Below, in pieces: positions 1-10,245 of a stretch of DNA of 64,000 nucleotides (within the stretch, counting starts at the first letter, position 1; each line of letters begins with the position of its first letter). The DNA is from Phymorhynchus buccinoides (lineage: Eukaryota > Mollusca > Gastropoda > Neogastropoda > Raphitomidae), in NCBI GenBank assembly GCA_017654935.2, contig CM065682.1:37583911-37647910 (forward strand). The letters are read 5' to 3'. The translations under genes and the position numbers were made by a program. A model generated the notes under the pieces. It saw nothing but the letters and a program-made list of their open reading frames with translations, was not told the DNA's origin and ran no database searches.

Positions 1-237
1 GCCCCCTGGTTACCATTAAGGGTTTAATATAATCCCTTGCGTACACCATGAGACAACATCTCCTGAAAACCTAAAAAAAAAAAGTTTTGAGAGAAAAATG
101 CTTTGGCTGCTCGTGTTCTTGTTGACATGGCTGCTTGTCTCTTTATACTACTGTCTCGTTACGAATTTAGCCTGAGTTTTCATTCTGTCCCCCTCTCGGA
201 TTATAGATTGTGTTCTCTGTCTCCTGTCTGTACCTAG

Positions 238-476
238 TGATGGGCGTGGACGACTGGCCCACCGTCGCCCAGCGGGCATGCATGATGGGCAGTCCGGAGG
301 ACACGTGCGAGAACAACGACATCCATGTGTCGCTGCGCACCATCGCCTGCAAGTGCAAGAAGAACCTCTGCAATTCGGCCCCGCCCTCCTCTCTGGGCGG
401 TGTCTCCGTCAGGATGTGGGCTACGGCCGTCGCTGCCGGGGGCTCCTCTCTGCTCGTCCTCTGGCTGCTGTTCTAA
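238..476 (+). CDS. Terminal exon of a Ly6/uPAR-type GPI-anchored protein
   Basis: The exon opens after a pyrimidine-rich acceptor ending in ag at 236-237, in phase 1, and closes at the TAA at 474-476. It encodes about 79 residues. The first part has the cysteine pattern of the end of a three-finger Ly6 domain, finishing in CKCKKNLCN; the C...LCN ending is the family signature. After it comes a small-residue linker (SAPPSSLGG) and a hydrophobic tail (about 18 residues ending VLWLLF), as expected of a GPI-attachment signal. The product would be a secreted, membrane-anchored modulator of receptors or channels, as in the invertebrate quiver/sleepless group. That subfamily is inference. Upstream exons lie outside the window; bases 1-237 are intron with nothing recognisable. 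Confidence 0.62.
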
Positions 477-721
477 TAGGGCTGCTTCGTCACTTGTCTA
501 GGCCTGCTCAGCGTTTTTGCTGAGGTTGCTAAATGATAACCCTCCCTCCCCACCCCCGCCGGTGTTTACTGTTTTTCTGATAATGGGTGATAGGGGGTTG
601 GGGTGGGGGGTAATGGTGGTTGGTGTTGTGTTGTGAAATGAAAACAAACAAACAATAACAAACAGTTTTGTTTTTTTAAACTGGTCAATTTCGTTATAAT
701 GTACAGACACAAAATTAATAT

Positions 722-793
722 ATGAACACACACACGCACGCACGCACGCACGCACACACGCACGCACGCACGTACGCACGCACGCACACACAC

Positions 794-824
<31 letters not shown>

Positions 825-877
825 TTGTGTGTGGGGTTGTAATGGTCAGAATGTGTGTGTTGTTAAAGGGCAGGGGT

Positions 878-915
<38 letters not shown>

Positions 916-925
916 GGGGGGGGGA
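722..925. repeat. CA/GCAC microsatellite followed by GA and poly-G tracts
   Basis: Alternating CA and GCAC repeats run from 722 to 826, followed at 880-905 by (GA)n and a G run to about 924. The lines around it (480-720 and 926-1227) are 3' flank of the Ly6 exon and hold no recognisable gene. Confidence 0.9.
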
Positions 926-1227
926 GGGAGAGGGAGATGTAGAGTACATCTGATTTCACTATAGGTTGCTATGGAACGGGAAGAAGATCCGTTTCCACCA
1001 GGATTGGTTGTGGAGAAGATGATTCTGTACAGTAAGGGGGTAGTAGTCAGTCCGAAACTCTTTCACTTGTATAAAACCTTCAAAGGAATTATAATTATAC
1101 TAGTGTTGGGGGGGTGGGGATTCGGTAGTAAAGGTGCTGGGATAATAGGAATTAGAGAAGAAAAAAATGATTTGACCGTTCTGATGTTTGATGCAAAAGG
1201 TGCTGGCACTGTTCCGGGATTCAATTT

Positions 1228-1715
<488 letters not shown>

Positions 1716-1905
1716 AATTATCAATCTAAGCACGAAAGAAATTGCTCCATAATAGGTTGTAATATGGCAGATAAACTTCCGTTTTGAATATTCCGTCGTT
1801 TTTCAATTCCCTTTCGTTGTCACGTGAACAATAAAGGCTGCATTTGTAAATTACTCATTGTGGGTAATAGAAACTAATACACTTTGAATGAATGTAGTTG
1901 TAACA

Positions 1906-1975
1906 CCAGGGCCGGACCTACGGGTGGGGGCTTAGGGGGCTGCAGCCCCCACCCTTTTCCAATACAAAATAAATA
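1906..1975. mobile_element. Possible hAT-like element end (fragment)
   Basis: The start 'cagggccggacctac' resembles the CAGGG(G/C)CGG ends common in hAT-family DNA transposons. It is followed by a perfect GC-rich hairpin around 'ggggctgcagcccc'. No matching opposite terminus was found, so this is a fragment or a chance resemblance. Confidence 0.3.
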
Positions 1976-2012
1976 CATTATGTTGCCGAGCGGCAGCTGA
2001 ATTTCCTCGTGG

Positions 2013-2300
2013 GCTATATGGCTGGTACCCACGTGTCGTCATATCCGGCCACAAGGAGCGCCATATTATGGGAGACCGCCATCTTAGTCCTTACCTTTTT
2101 TTTTGAAAAATGCCAGATCGATGCTGCGTATTTGGCTGTTCCAATTCGAAACTTATCTAAACTGTATTTATAACATCTGGATGTTTTCTTTACACATTTA
2201 GATAACATTTTCACTTTGTTTACACACAAATAAGGACTAAGATGGCGACACTTCCGTTGGAATGGTCGAGATGCGCACGCAGGTGGGTTGGAGCCATAGC
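2013..2300 (+). repeat. Foldback-type element, copy 1, with YY1-like ends and a THAP start
   Basis: This stretch is repeated in inverted orientation at 6018-6212. It carries 'cgccatcttagtcc' at 2079-2092 and the inverse 'ggactaagatggcg' near 2233-2246, so the inner ~170 bp is bounded by inverted repeats. The AAGATGGCGG-type motif matches the YY1 consensus. Copy 1 contains about 95 bp (roughly 2126-2220) that the 6-kb copy lacks; they hold the end of a THAP-like start (separate entry). Confidence 0.6.
2110..2160 (+). pseudogene. THAP-domain N-terminus, truncated after 16 codons
   Basis: The reading frame begins at the ATG at 2110 with MPDRCCVFGCSNS and reaches a stop at 2158-2160. The spacing C-x(4)-C after the initiator, with a following small/polar run, is how THAP zinc-binding DNA-binding domains start. 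These domains occur in P-element-type transposases and in host regulators. No good splice donor follows, so only the first exon's beginning is present. It lies just downstream of a YY1-like motif, as expected of a captured promoter plus first exon. The match is short and the call tentative. Confidence 0.4.
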
Positions 2301-2694
2301 CACGTCCCTCATTAAAGCGTTTACATTGCTACTCGTAGAATACACCCCCCCCCCCCTACCCCAACTTCGCCCACACCCCAACAAACAGCCAAATATTACT
2401 GAAAATTACAACTTTGTCTATAAATGCGGAAATTCAATCTATGTCTCATCTGACGTGTTTTAACAGACTTAAGTATTTTGATTTCTGTAATTTTCCACTT
2501 GAAAATATATTCACATTTTCTTTTATTACTCATAGGTGTGTTACGCACGAGTGCGTGCATGTGTTCGTGTGCTTGTGTGTAAGTATGTGTGTGAAATCTA
2601 ACGACAAGATAACTCAATTCGGCTTTCTGTATAGGCCCTATAAGGAAGCTTTTAAATAACTTTATCTAAAGAAATAAATACCTTTCTTATTCCT

Positions 2695-2733
<39 letters not shown>

Positions 2734-2889
2734 ATCTCAATTTAAAGTAATGTCTCATATGACCTAGGTCGAGAGACGTTAAACAAAATCATTATAAAAA
2801 CGGCAGTTTTCGGCACACGCTGCGAGCAAACCCTTCTTTTCTCTTCTTGCTGGTAGATGCGTGTGTCTAAAAATAGCCACCCGATTCCT
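2301..2889. other. Unassigned AT-rich stretch with a poly-C tract
   Basis: No gene or known repeat was recognised. The only notable structure is an uninterrupted C run at about 2697-2733. Confidence 0.6.
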
Positions 2890-3440
2890 GGAATCGGGTG
2901 CTGCGGCTTCAAGTAACACGTTCGCCTGACAGTTTTTTTCAATGCGTGAGTGACCCGGGTTCGAATCCCGGCCTCAAACTGGAGCCAAAAAGTTAAGCAA
3001 TCTTTTGCGAAGCAATGCAGAATATTTCCCTGAGTGTTGGCACTTTTTTTGGTGTGTAAATCAATACAAATTTAGCATGCCTATTTACTGACTCGCATTA
3101 CTAATTTCACTTTGTTCACATGCAAATGACGTTATGGGTAACGCCCATACCAATGTTAGGGGTTGCTTAACTTTTTGGCTCCAGTTTTAGTTCGACAGGA
3201 AAATCAAACTGAACGTCGAGTCCTTCGGATGGGGGACTTAAAACTAGTCTGATCCGTGCGCTTTACGCATGTTGAAATCCGACGACAATCCAGCTAAGTG
3301 ACGTCAGTTGAGGAAAAAGTCCTTCGGATGAGACTTCAAAAACCGAGGTTCTGTGCGCGAAAGCATGCACAAGATCTTGCGCACACGTTTAAGCCCAAAC
3401 CACTATTCGGTACGAGTAGGCCGTGGTAGGCCGTGGGGTG
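2890..3440 (+). mobile_element. tRNA-derived SINE, split by a MITE
   Basis: A perfect Pol III B box (GGTTCGAATCC, 2958-2968) sits in 'gacccgggttcgaatcccggcc', preceded by a decayed A-box region around 'acacgttcgcctgaca'. After the MITE at 2976-3190, the body resumes with two copies of a central 'gtccttcggatg' module (about 3219 and 3320), a core seen in invertebrate SINEs. The head is a tRNA relic, not a tRNA gene: no cloverleaf can be formed. Confidence 0.6.
2976..3190. mobile_element. Tc1/mariner-like MITE with 25-bp inverted ends
   Basis: The left end contains CTGGAGCCAAAAAGTTAAGC and the right end (3163-3187) its reverse complement. The shared AAAAAGTTAAG core also occurs in the ends of the Tc1 element at 48877-50511, suggesting a related transposase. 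The ~160-bp interior is non-coding. Confidence 0.65.
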
Positions 3441-3535
3441 GTTGACACGAATTCACATAGCACGCATCCTGTGCGCTATTAATGGTCTGAATGAAGACCG
3501 GTGAGCGCGGGGCAGGATAAACATCCCAGTTCTGG

Positions 3536-4725
3536 AAGAAGAGGAAGAAGACGGGGACATGTACAGACACGGGGGGACATGTAGAGTGCTAAAATAGGAC
3601 ACATAAAGAGACAGGGACATGATATGGGGGACATAGAGACAGGGACATGATATGGGGGACACATAGAGACAGGGACATGATATGGGGGACACATATAGAC
3701 AGGGACATGTATATGGGGGACACACAGAGACAGGGACATAATATGGGGACACACACTAAAATAGCTGGGGGACACACATGTAGAGAGACAGGGACATGAT
3801 ATGGGGGACACATAGAGACAGGGACATGATATGGGGGACATAGAGACAGGGACATAATATGGGGGACACATAGAGACAGGGACATAAAATAGAGATGGGA
3901 ACATAGAGACAGGGACATAATATGGGGGACATAGATACAGGGACATGGGGGGGACACATAGAGACAGGGACATAATATGGGGGACACATAGAGACAGGGA
4001 CATGATATGGGGGACATAGAGACAGGGACATGATATGGGGGACATAGAGACAGGGACATGATATGGGGGACATAGAGACAGGGACATAATATGGGGGGAC
4101 ACATAGAGACAGGGACATAATATAGAGACAGGGACATGATATGGGGGACACATAGAGACAGGGACATAATATGGGGGACACATAGAGACAGGGACATAAT
4201 ATGGGGGACATAGAGACAGGGACATGGGGGGACACATAGAGACAGGGACATAGATATGGGGGACATAGAGACAGGGACATGATATGGGGGACACATAGAG
4301 ACAGGGACATAGATATGGGGGACATATAGAGACAGGGACATAATATGGGGGACACATAGAGACAGGGACATAATATGGGGGACACATAGAGACAGGGACA
4401 TGATATGGGGGACATAGAGACAGGGACATAATATGGGGGACACATAGAGACAGGGACATGATATGGGGGACATAGAGACAGGGACATAATATGGGGGACA
4501 CATAGAGACAGGGACATAATATGGGGGACACATAGAGACAGGGACATGATATGGGGGGACATACAGGGGGACACATAAAATAGAGATGGGGACACACATG
4601 CAGAGACAGGGACATGTAGAGACACATAGAGGGGGACACATAGGGGGACACACAGAGACAGGGACATAATATGGGGGACACACAGGCTAAAATAGAGATG
4701 GAAACACATGCAGACGGGGAGACAT
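3536..4725. repeat. ~30-bp minisatellite array of about 35-40 units
   Basis: Units combine 'agagacagggacat', 'aatatgggggac' and 'acat' and vary from about 27 to 31 bp. Because the unit is close to a multiple of three and free of stops on the minus strand, long artificial reading frames cross the array in all three frames. Confidence 0.95.
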
Positions 4726-4737
4726 AAACATACGGAG

Positions 4738-4960
4738 ATAGTGTGAGTGTGTTCTTTGGGTTTACGGCCTTCCACTAGAAGTGATTCACAGTGGGGCAGG
4801 GTTGCTCTTGGGGCAGGGCTGCTCTCGCGTTGATAGGACGGGAGTGGCTGCTGCATCTCTGGGTCCCATCAGCACCTTCGGGTGTTTCTATTTTATTACA
4901 TACGGAGACAGTGTGAGTGTGTTCTTTGGGTTTACGTCCTTCCACTAGAAGCGATTCACA
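4738..4960. repeat. Short direct duplication plus dispersed-repeat fragment
   Basis: A 45-bp stretch starting 'gtgttctttgggtttacg' occurs at about 4749 and again at 4920. Between them, 4799-4892 matches the module at about 8393-8475 and 50826-50910 (ending 'cagcaccttcgggtgttt'), giving three copies of that module in the window. Confidence 0.75.
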
Positions 4961-4963
4961 GTG

Positions 4964-5155
4964 TGAGTGTCTGTGTATGTGCATGACGTTTTGTGTCTGT
5001 GTTTGTGCAAGCGTGCGTGTAGGGGGCGCGCGCGCGCGCGCGTGTGTGTGCGTGCGTGTGTGTATGTGTCTGTGCTTGTGCATGCCTGTGCGCGCGCGCG
5101 CGCGCGCGTGTGTGTGCGTACATGCCTGCGTGCCCGCGAGCGCGCGCGTGTGTAG
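4964..5155. repeat. GT/GC alternating microsatellite
   Basis: Alternating purine-pyrimidine sequence including two (GC)n runs (5026-5042 and 5091-5109), the kind of tract that can adopt Z-DNA. Frames crossing it are low-complexity artefacts. Bases 5156-5760 hold no gene; 5641-5690 is a dispersed fragment ('cgaagcataccctgac') also found near 7906 and 48719. Confidence 0.85.
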
Positions 5156-5764
5156 TAAAATCACAATGAAAGTGCAAAGCAAACGAAAACCAGTGTCAAC
5201 AGATCTTGAACTCGCTAGGCCTAGCACGTAAAAACCGATGTGAGCTAAAAAAACAAACAACAACCTTAATTCGCAGGTGCGTGCGCAAAACTAGCCCCAT
5301 GGGATACTAGTGAGTTGAGTTCTGATAGCTCCGCAAAGAGAACGACTTCACTTTCCCGATGGTCCCTGGCGAGCGAAGGTTGGCAGACTGGGGGGGGCCT
5401 CCGCCATTCTTGGTCTTTTACGAAGGTGAGCGATTCATCTCTTTCCACTGAATTCGTCCCTTTTAGCATTTTGGCCTCTTAATTAAAATGCATTGTTTAA
5501 TGGGAAGTAAAGGCGAAACTGGTGATATTCTCTTTCTCATATTCGTTCCCGTTAAAAAGTACTGTTTCTCCCTAACATGTAAGACTTTTCGAACTTTTAT
5601 TTGAAATCAGTTTTGGCGCGAAATGTCTTCGAATGTCTAACGAAGCATACCCTGACTTTTTCTCAGCAGGAAATTCCTCCACGTTTACCTTCTTATGAGT
5701 CGCATTGTAAACAGGATGGTTTGATTACTATTAGGTGAAGATGACAACTTTGAATAATGTTAAA

Positions 5765-6545
5765 GGGGCACCCTGACAGATGAGTTTTTGCAAGAAACAC
5801 GTTCAGATCAGCAGGAAAACAACCCTTTACAGAGATCGCAACACTCACTTTGCTCTGGTTTCCCGAAGAAATCAAGCCATCAAAAAGGCGATTCCTCCTT
5901 GGCGGAGTCCCTGCTGGAAGTCAAATTCTTTCATCCAAAGAGAAGGCGTTTGCCGTCTCTTTTTCACGAATGGTTTCCGCCTGTGTTTAGACCAAATCGT
6001 TTGCACGAACGTTTCGCAATGGCTCCCCCCCACCTGCGTGCGCATCTCGACCCTTCCAACGGAAGTGTCGCCATCTTAGTCCTTATTTGTGTGTAAGCAG
6101 CATCGATCTGGCATTTTTCAAGCAAAGTTACTGACTAAGATGGCGGTCTCCCATAATATGGAGCGCTCCTTGTGGCCGGATATGACGACACGTGGGTACA
6201 AGCCATACAAGCCTTTTTATTTCGTTTAAACTTTTAATTTTTTATATAGTTTATCTAAAGGAATTTCGCTCACAACAAAGGAAATAGCTCCTTTTTTTTT
6301 TTTACTGCACTACAAAAAAAGAAAACTTCAACCACAATGAGTGACCTCCACCCACCCTATCCAAAATGGCTACTCTCTCTGGCATCTCCAAGGAAAAATC
6401 GCCGTTTTGGCGGTTTAATTTCTAAGAAACCAGAGCAAAGTGAGTGTTCCGATTTTTGAAAAGACAGTCTTTCTGGTGATCTCGACGTGTTTCTTGCAAA
6501 AACTCATCCGTCCAAGTCCACCTTTAACAGAATGTCGCCCCTTCT
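5765..6545. mobile_element. Foldback element with ~95-bp inverted ends
   Basis: The left arm (about 5776-5870, containing 'gagtttttgcaagaaacacg' and 'cactcactttgctctgg') recurs reverse-complemented at about 6425-6510. The arms are imperfect. The interior contains the second copy of the YY1/THAP-type element. Short reading frames here are not genes. Confidence 0.65.
6018..6212 (-). repeat. Foldback-type element, copy 2 (inverted relative to 2.0 kb)
   Basis: Reverse complement of 2013-2300: 'gtcgccatcttagtcc' at 6066-6081 and 'actaagatggcggtctccc' at 6134-6152 match copy 1. The ~95 bp with most of the THAP-like start are absent, leaving only the equivalent of its first four codons. Confidence 0.6.
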
Positions 6546-6621
6546 CTGATAATTTGACTTGATATATTTCAAAGTGGTTTGCGTCTCCTCAAACTAAAAC
6601 TAATCAAAAAGTGGTGTTTTA

Positions 6622-6960
6622 TTTAGGTAGGTAGGTAGGTATATAGGGACAGGCTTTCATAGCCGTAGGCCTCGCGGCCTATATAACGTCCCCTCTTTGA
6701 GTATTTTTATGAATTATTTGTTTTTGTTGGTCTGGTTGCACGCCTATAAATAATAATGTTCAATGCCATCAGTTAATCAAAATCACAAAAAAAGATCTTT
6801 GAATCTTGGACTTGTATCCAAAAGGTTCTTTGTTTTGGAATGATTTGTTTATTCATCAAAACGTTTACATTTTGTTTAAAATTTGTGTTTTCGCCCAAAA
6901 GATTTTTGAATTCATTAATTCCCCCGTGGGGATACCGGGGGGTCTTCCGTACAAATAGTC
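6622..6960 (-). mobile_element. 5'-truncated non-LTR retrotransposon 3' end, reverse orientation
   Basis: A 'taggtaggtagg' tail (6625-6640) is followed by 'agggacaggctttcatag' and 'aggcctcgcggcctat'. This is the reverse complement of the 3' end of the LINE at 47744-48117, with related downstream UTR sequence. Only 3'-untranslated sequence is present. Confidence 0.55.
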
Positions 6961-7099
6961 CCCCCACCTTCTGGAAGTTCTGTGCTTGTAACTTCCTCTA
7001 ATCTCAATCTCTCTTTGACTGCCTTTTTCGTTGCTTTGTGTCATCTACTATCTTTCTGACTTTTTTTTGGGCCCATTGTCCTGCCTTTTTCAAAAAAAC

Positions 7100-7257
7100 A
7101 AAATGCCAAATAGTTTTCTCCTTTGAGCTCCTCCGAAATCGAAATGTGTCGGCTGAATGCAGTGAGGACACCAGTGAAAACTGGAAAACGGACACATACG
7201 TACCCATTGTGGCCTTATGGGCCGGGAACGCAGAAGAAGAAGAAGAAGAAGAATTCG
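7100..7257 (+). mobile_element. SINE-like insertion ending in (GAA)n
   Basis: Present in copy A and missing from copy B. It ends in 'ggccgggaacgcagaagaag' and a GAA tail, a common SINE/LINE 3' architecture. No Pol III box was identified, so the class is uncertain. Confidence 0.4.
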
Positions 7258-7559
7258 TTGTCTGTGTGCATTAATGCATGCCTTTAAGTGTTTGGCTAAT
7301 TTTAATCAGGAAAACGGGAAAACGCATTTTGGGTTGAAAGAGCTATTTTTCAAAAGGATTGCTTGTCTGTGTACGAAAATGGGCAATATCTATGTTGCTG
7401 TGACTTACCGAATGGGGTATGAACAAGTTGGCGTCAATAATTGTGTGTTTATGTTTGTGTGTGTGTATGTGTGCGTGTGTGTGTGCGTGTGTGTTAGAGA
7501 GAGAGTTGCTTTGCATATGCACTGTTGGTGGTTGGTGTCACTCTTGAATGTTTTTTTGT

Positions 7560-7660
7560 TATCTGTTGATGAATAATTGATTGTAAAGCGCTTTGGGCTC
7601 ATATGAGGTAAAGCGCTATATAAATGTACTGTTATTATTATTATTATTATTATTATTATG
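7560..7660 (+). mobile_element. SINE/LINE 3' tail with (ATT)n
   Basis: 'ttgtaaagcgctttgggctc' and 'aagcgctatataaatgtac' followed by (ATT)n form the widespread invertebrate retroposon tail. With the GAA-tailed element to its left it makes up the ~600 bp specific to copy A. A CA microsatellite follows at 7713-7785. Confidence 0.65.
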
Positions 7661-8174
7661 TAGCATCCCACAAACAGGTCCAAGAAAATCCACTTGGACA
7701 AACTTGAATCACCTTTGCATGCACACGCACACGCACGCGCACATGCACACGCACACGCACACGCACACACACACACACACACAAAAAACAACCCCAACCC
7801 CCATCACATTCTAACAGTTCGTTACATTATATACACATTCTGACAGTTCGGTACATGAAGATGAAATTGCATTGACGTTTGTTGACAAAACTCCGCTCAA
7901 ACTAACGAAGCATACCCGGACCCTGACTTTTTCTCAGCAGGAAATTCCTCCACTTTAACAACTTTTTTTTCATATAATCAAAATTAATGATCAGTTATCA
8001 AAATATCAAGTTAATGATCATCCTTTTGTCTTTTTTGTCTTTAAACTGAAATAACACGTTGATTCTAATTTGTACTAGATTCCATTTTCTACTGGTTGTC
8101 AGTACAAATTGTACAAAATCGGAATTCTCATTTGTACTAGGATTCTGAATAATCATGGATTCCAGTTTCTACTG

Positions 8175-8230
8175 TGACGTATGCACTTTTTGTATTTAAG
8201 GCTTATTGATCCAGATCCAGTCTTAGCTTT
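8175..8230 (+). promoter_or_regulatory. Promoter-like element of the copy A transcription unit
   Basis: A CRE half-site TGACGT (8175-8180) lies 12 bp before a TATA-like tatttaa (8193-8199), with a pyrimidine-rich 'ccagtctt' start-like site about 25 bp further on. Spacing and sequence are preserved in copy B (50611-50660). The call is inference from motif layout and A/B conservation. Confidence 0.35.
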
Positions 8231-8537
8231 CACGTTGTGAAAAACGGGTTGGTACACCGATGGGGACATTTCGCAGGGCCTCCTCTGCATTGTATCTGAT
8301 GGTCACCAAGCCGGAAGTTCGAGCTATGTGCCTCTGTATACTTCCAGCGTGTGCCTGCCCCCCAGTAATACAACACGGACTTACAGGGCTGGAGCAGGGC
8401 TGCTCTTGTGTTGATAGGGCAGGCGTGGCCGGTGCATCTCTGGGTCCCATCAGCACCTTCGGGTGTTTATTATTTTATTTTTCGGCTCTCCCAATATGAG
8501 TTCGATGTACATTTTAACTTCTAATATTATTTTGCAG
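8231..8537 (+). repeat. Dispersed-repeat module before the first clear acceptor
   Basis: Contains the 'cagcaccttcgggtg' module also found at 4799-4892 and in copy B. If the upstream promoter is real this would be first exon plus first intron. No convincing donor could be chosen, so the exon end is left open. Confidence 0.45.
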
Positions 8538-9066
8538 ATGTCCAGCTGTCGCGGAGTCGTGGTCCTCAACACTACCTCAGCCGTGTTCCCTGCCACGGCC
8601 ATTCTGGGCTTCCATCTGGCAACATAGGGTGGACGTCTGCTGCAAAAGCTGTTCCCCTGCCACAGTCATTCTGGGCTTCCATCTGGCAACATATGGTGGA
8701 CGTCTGCTGCAAAAGCTGTTCCCCTGCCACGGTCATTCTGGGCTTCCATCTGGCAACATAGGGTGGACGTCTGCTGCAAAAGCTGTTCCCCTGCCACGGT
8801 CATTCTGGGCTTCCATCTGGCAACATATGGTGGACGTCTGCTGCAAAAGCTGTTCCCCTGCCACGGTCATTCTGGGCTTCCATCTGGCAACATAGGGTGG
8901 ACGTCTGCTGCAAAAGCTGTTCCCCTGCCACAGTCATTCTGGGCTTCCATCTGGCAACATAGGGTGGACGTCTGCTGCAAAAGCTGTTCCCCTGCCACGG
9001 TCATTCTGGGCTTCCATCTGGCAACATAGGGTGGACGTCTGCTGCAAAAGCTGTCCACACGACTAG
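8538..9066 (+). ncRNA. Predicted noncoding exon made of a 67-bp minisatellite (7 units)
   Basis: Starts after the acceptor 'ttattttgcag' and ends before a weak donor (ctag|gttggt). About 60 unique bp precede seven near-identical 67-bp units (containing 'gggcttccatctggcaac'). Because 67 is not a multiple of three and units carry stops, it cannot be a long reading frame. Copy B has the same flanks with about 29 units. Confidence 0.45.
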
Positions 9067-9471
9067 GTTGGTGTTTTTATTTCTGTTTAACTCGCGTATC
9101 TGTTATAATAGTTTACAAATGATCTGTGCATGCTTGGCAATGATATACACTGGCTGAATGTTTAGGTTAAAATGCATTTTGTGTGTCGCTGGGTAATAAT
9201 GGGCGCATCTACTTGTAGCGACGTGATGACTCTTGGCAACAGGAAATAGAAACTTGGAATTGTAATAGACTTGTAATCAACATGGCATATACTTGCAAAA
9301 CCTAAGATGCATTTCTTGTATAAGATGAAAAATATAGTTAATTTGTCAAAAGTGATAGTTTCATGTTGTAGAGAAACGCATGAATAGACTATTTAAAGAC
9401 TACTTGACGATCTTAACCTGCCAATGTCAATCGTTGTGTGGCCAATGTCAAAATTCTGTTTTTATATTCAG

Positions 9472-9601
9472 TGATGCTTCATTTGGATCGATTGAATACA
9501 ATCAGTGTAGGTTCCTCTTTGGTTGAAGTAGCCGACTTAGGACACGTACACATTATATCAATGCAATCGGCAAGTTCCGTGCGGAAACCTCATACACTTA
9601 C
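9472..9601 (+). ncRNA. Predicted exon with strong donor (copy A)
   Basis: Acceptor 'tttttatattcag' and donor 'cttac|gtaagaaat' bracket 130 bp. Both sites are kept in copy B, where the exon has gained a (CA)~108 tract. No reading frame is conserved. The interval 9067-9471 is predicted intron with no repeats recognised. Confidence 0.45.
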
Positions 9602-9678
9602 GTAAGAAATAAGCGGATATGATTGTGCATGGGCTTCCGCGTGTAATGTGCACACTCTTTCATGTTTCTTTCTTCCAG

Positions 9679-9724
9679 ATTTGTTTTGCAGATTGCGCAT
9701 GGATTGCCACGCCGAACTTTGCAC
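9679..9724 (+). ncRNA. Predicted 46-bp exon (copy A)
   Basis: Acceptor 'tttctttcttccag' and donor 'gcac|gtatat' bracket a microexon-sized segment. The acceptor is kept in copy B, but the donor GT reads GG there. Confidence 0.3.
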
Positions 9725-9867
9725 GTATATGTGGGTGTGCACTTATTCCATTAAAAATCGATTCAGTAGATACCTGTAGCGAACTGAAATAGACATACTC
9801 AATCGAGTTAATGACAACTTATTGACCTCTGTAGCTAACTCATTTGTTGCTCCCTGGTATTGTGCAG

Positions 9868-10245
9868 ATTCTATGGGTAGAAGAGGATCATCCATCCTGA
9901 TGACCATCACCCTGAGTCATGGGAAGAAGACCATCCATCCTGATGACCATCATCCAGTGTCATGGGATGAGGACCATCCATCCTGAAGACCATCACCCAC
10001 AGTCATGAGAAGAGGACCATCCCTCCTGAAGACCATCACCCACAGTCATGAGAAGACCATCCTTCCTGACGACCATCAAGTGTCATGAGAAGACCATCCT
10101 ACCTGAAGACCATCACCCACAGAGTAATGGGAACAGGACCATCCCTCCTGAAGACCATTATCCACAGTCATGGGCACACCAACTATCGGCGCCAGCTCAT
10201 CTTCAGGCTTTGGTGTTGCAGGTCCTGTCTGTCCCGCCTTCATTG
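9868..10245 (+). ncRNA. Predicted exon carrying a 'gaccatc' minisatellite
   Basis: Acceptor 'ctggtattgtgcag' and donor 'cattg|gtaggc'. The first ~300 bp are degenerate 35-40-bp units built from 'accatcc(a/c)tcctga' and 'gaccatcacccacagtcatg'. The last ~80 bp are unique and closely conserved in copy B (54031-54520). Confidence 0.45.

Noticed and set aside
2890..2975. A tRNA gene
   Set aside because: Only the B box and T-loop region are well formed; the A box is decayed and no acceptor stem pairs, so it is a SINE head.
3453..4856. Minus-strand frames of 360-400 codons, Cys/Pro/Ser/Val-rich
   Set aside because: They exist in all three frames at once because the ~30-bp minisatellite unit has no stops on that strand; there is no start context, domain or splice support.
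5780..6096. Two ~100-codon plus-strand frames
   Set aside because: They span the arm of a foldback element and the inverted YY1/THAP-type repeat and have no counterpart elsewhere.
8629..9058. 88-codon plus-strand and 63-codon minus-strand frames in the 67-bp array
   Set aside because: The unit length shifts the frame each repeat and stops recur inside units; not a conserved protein.
8538..9066. Regularly spaced 67-bp repeats that superficially resemble a CRISPR array (also the 71-bp and 81-bp arrays)
   Set aside because: Repeats are contiguous, without unique spacers; the setting is eukaryotic and has no cas genes.
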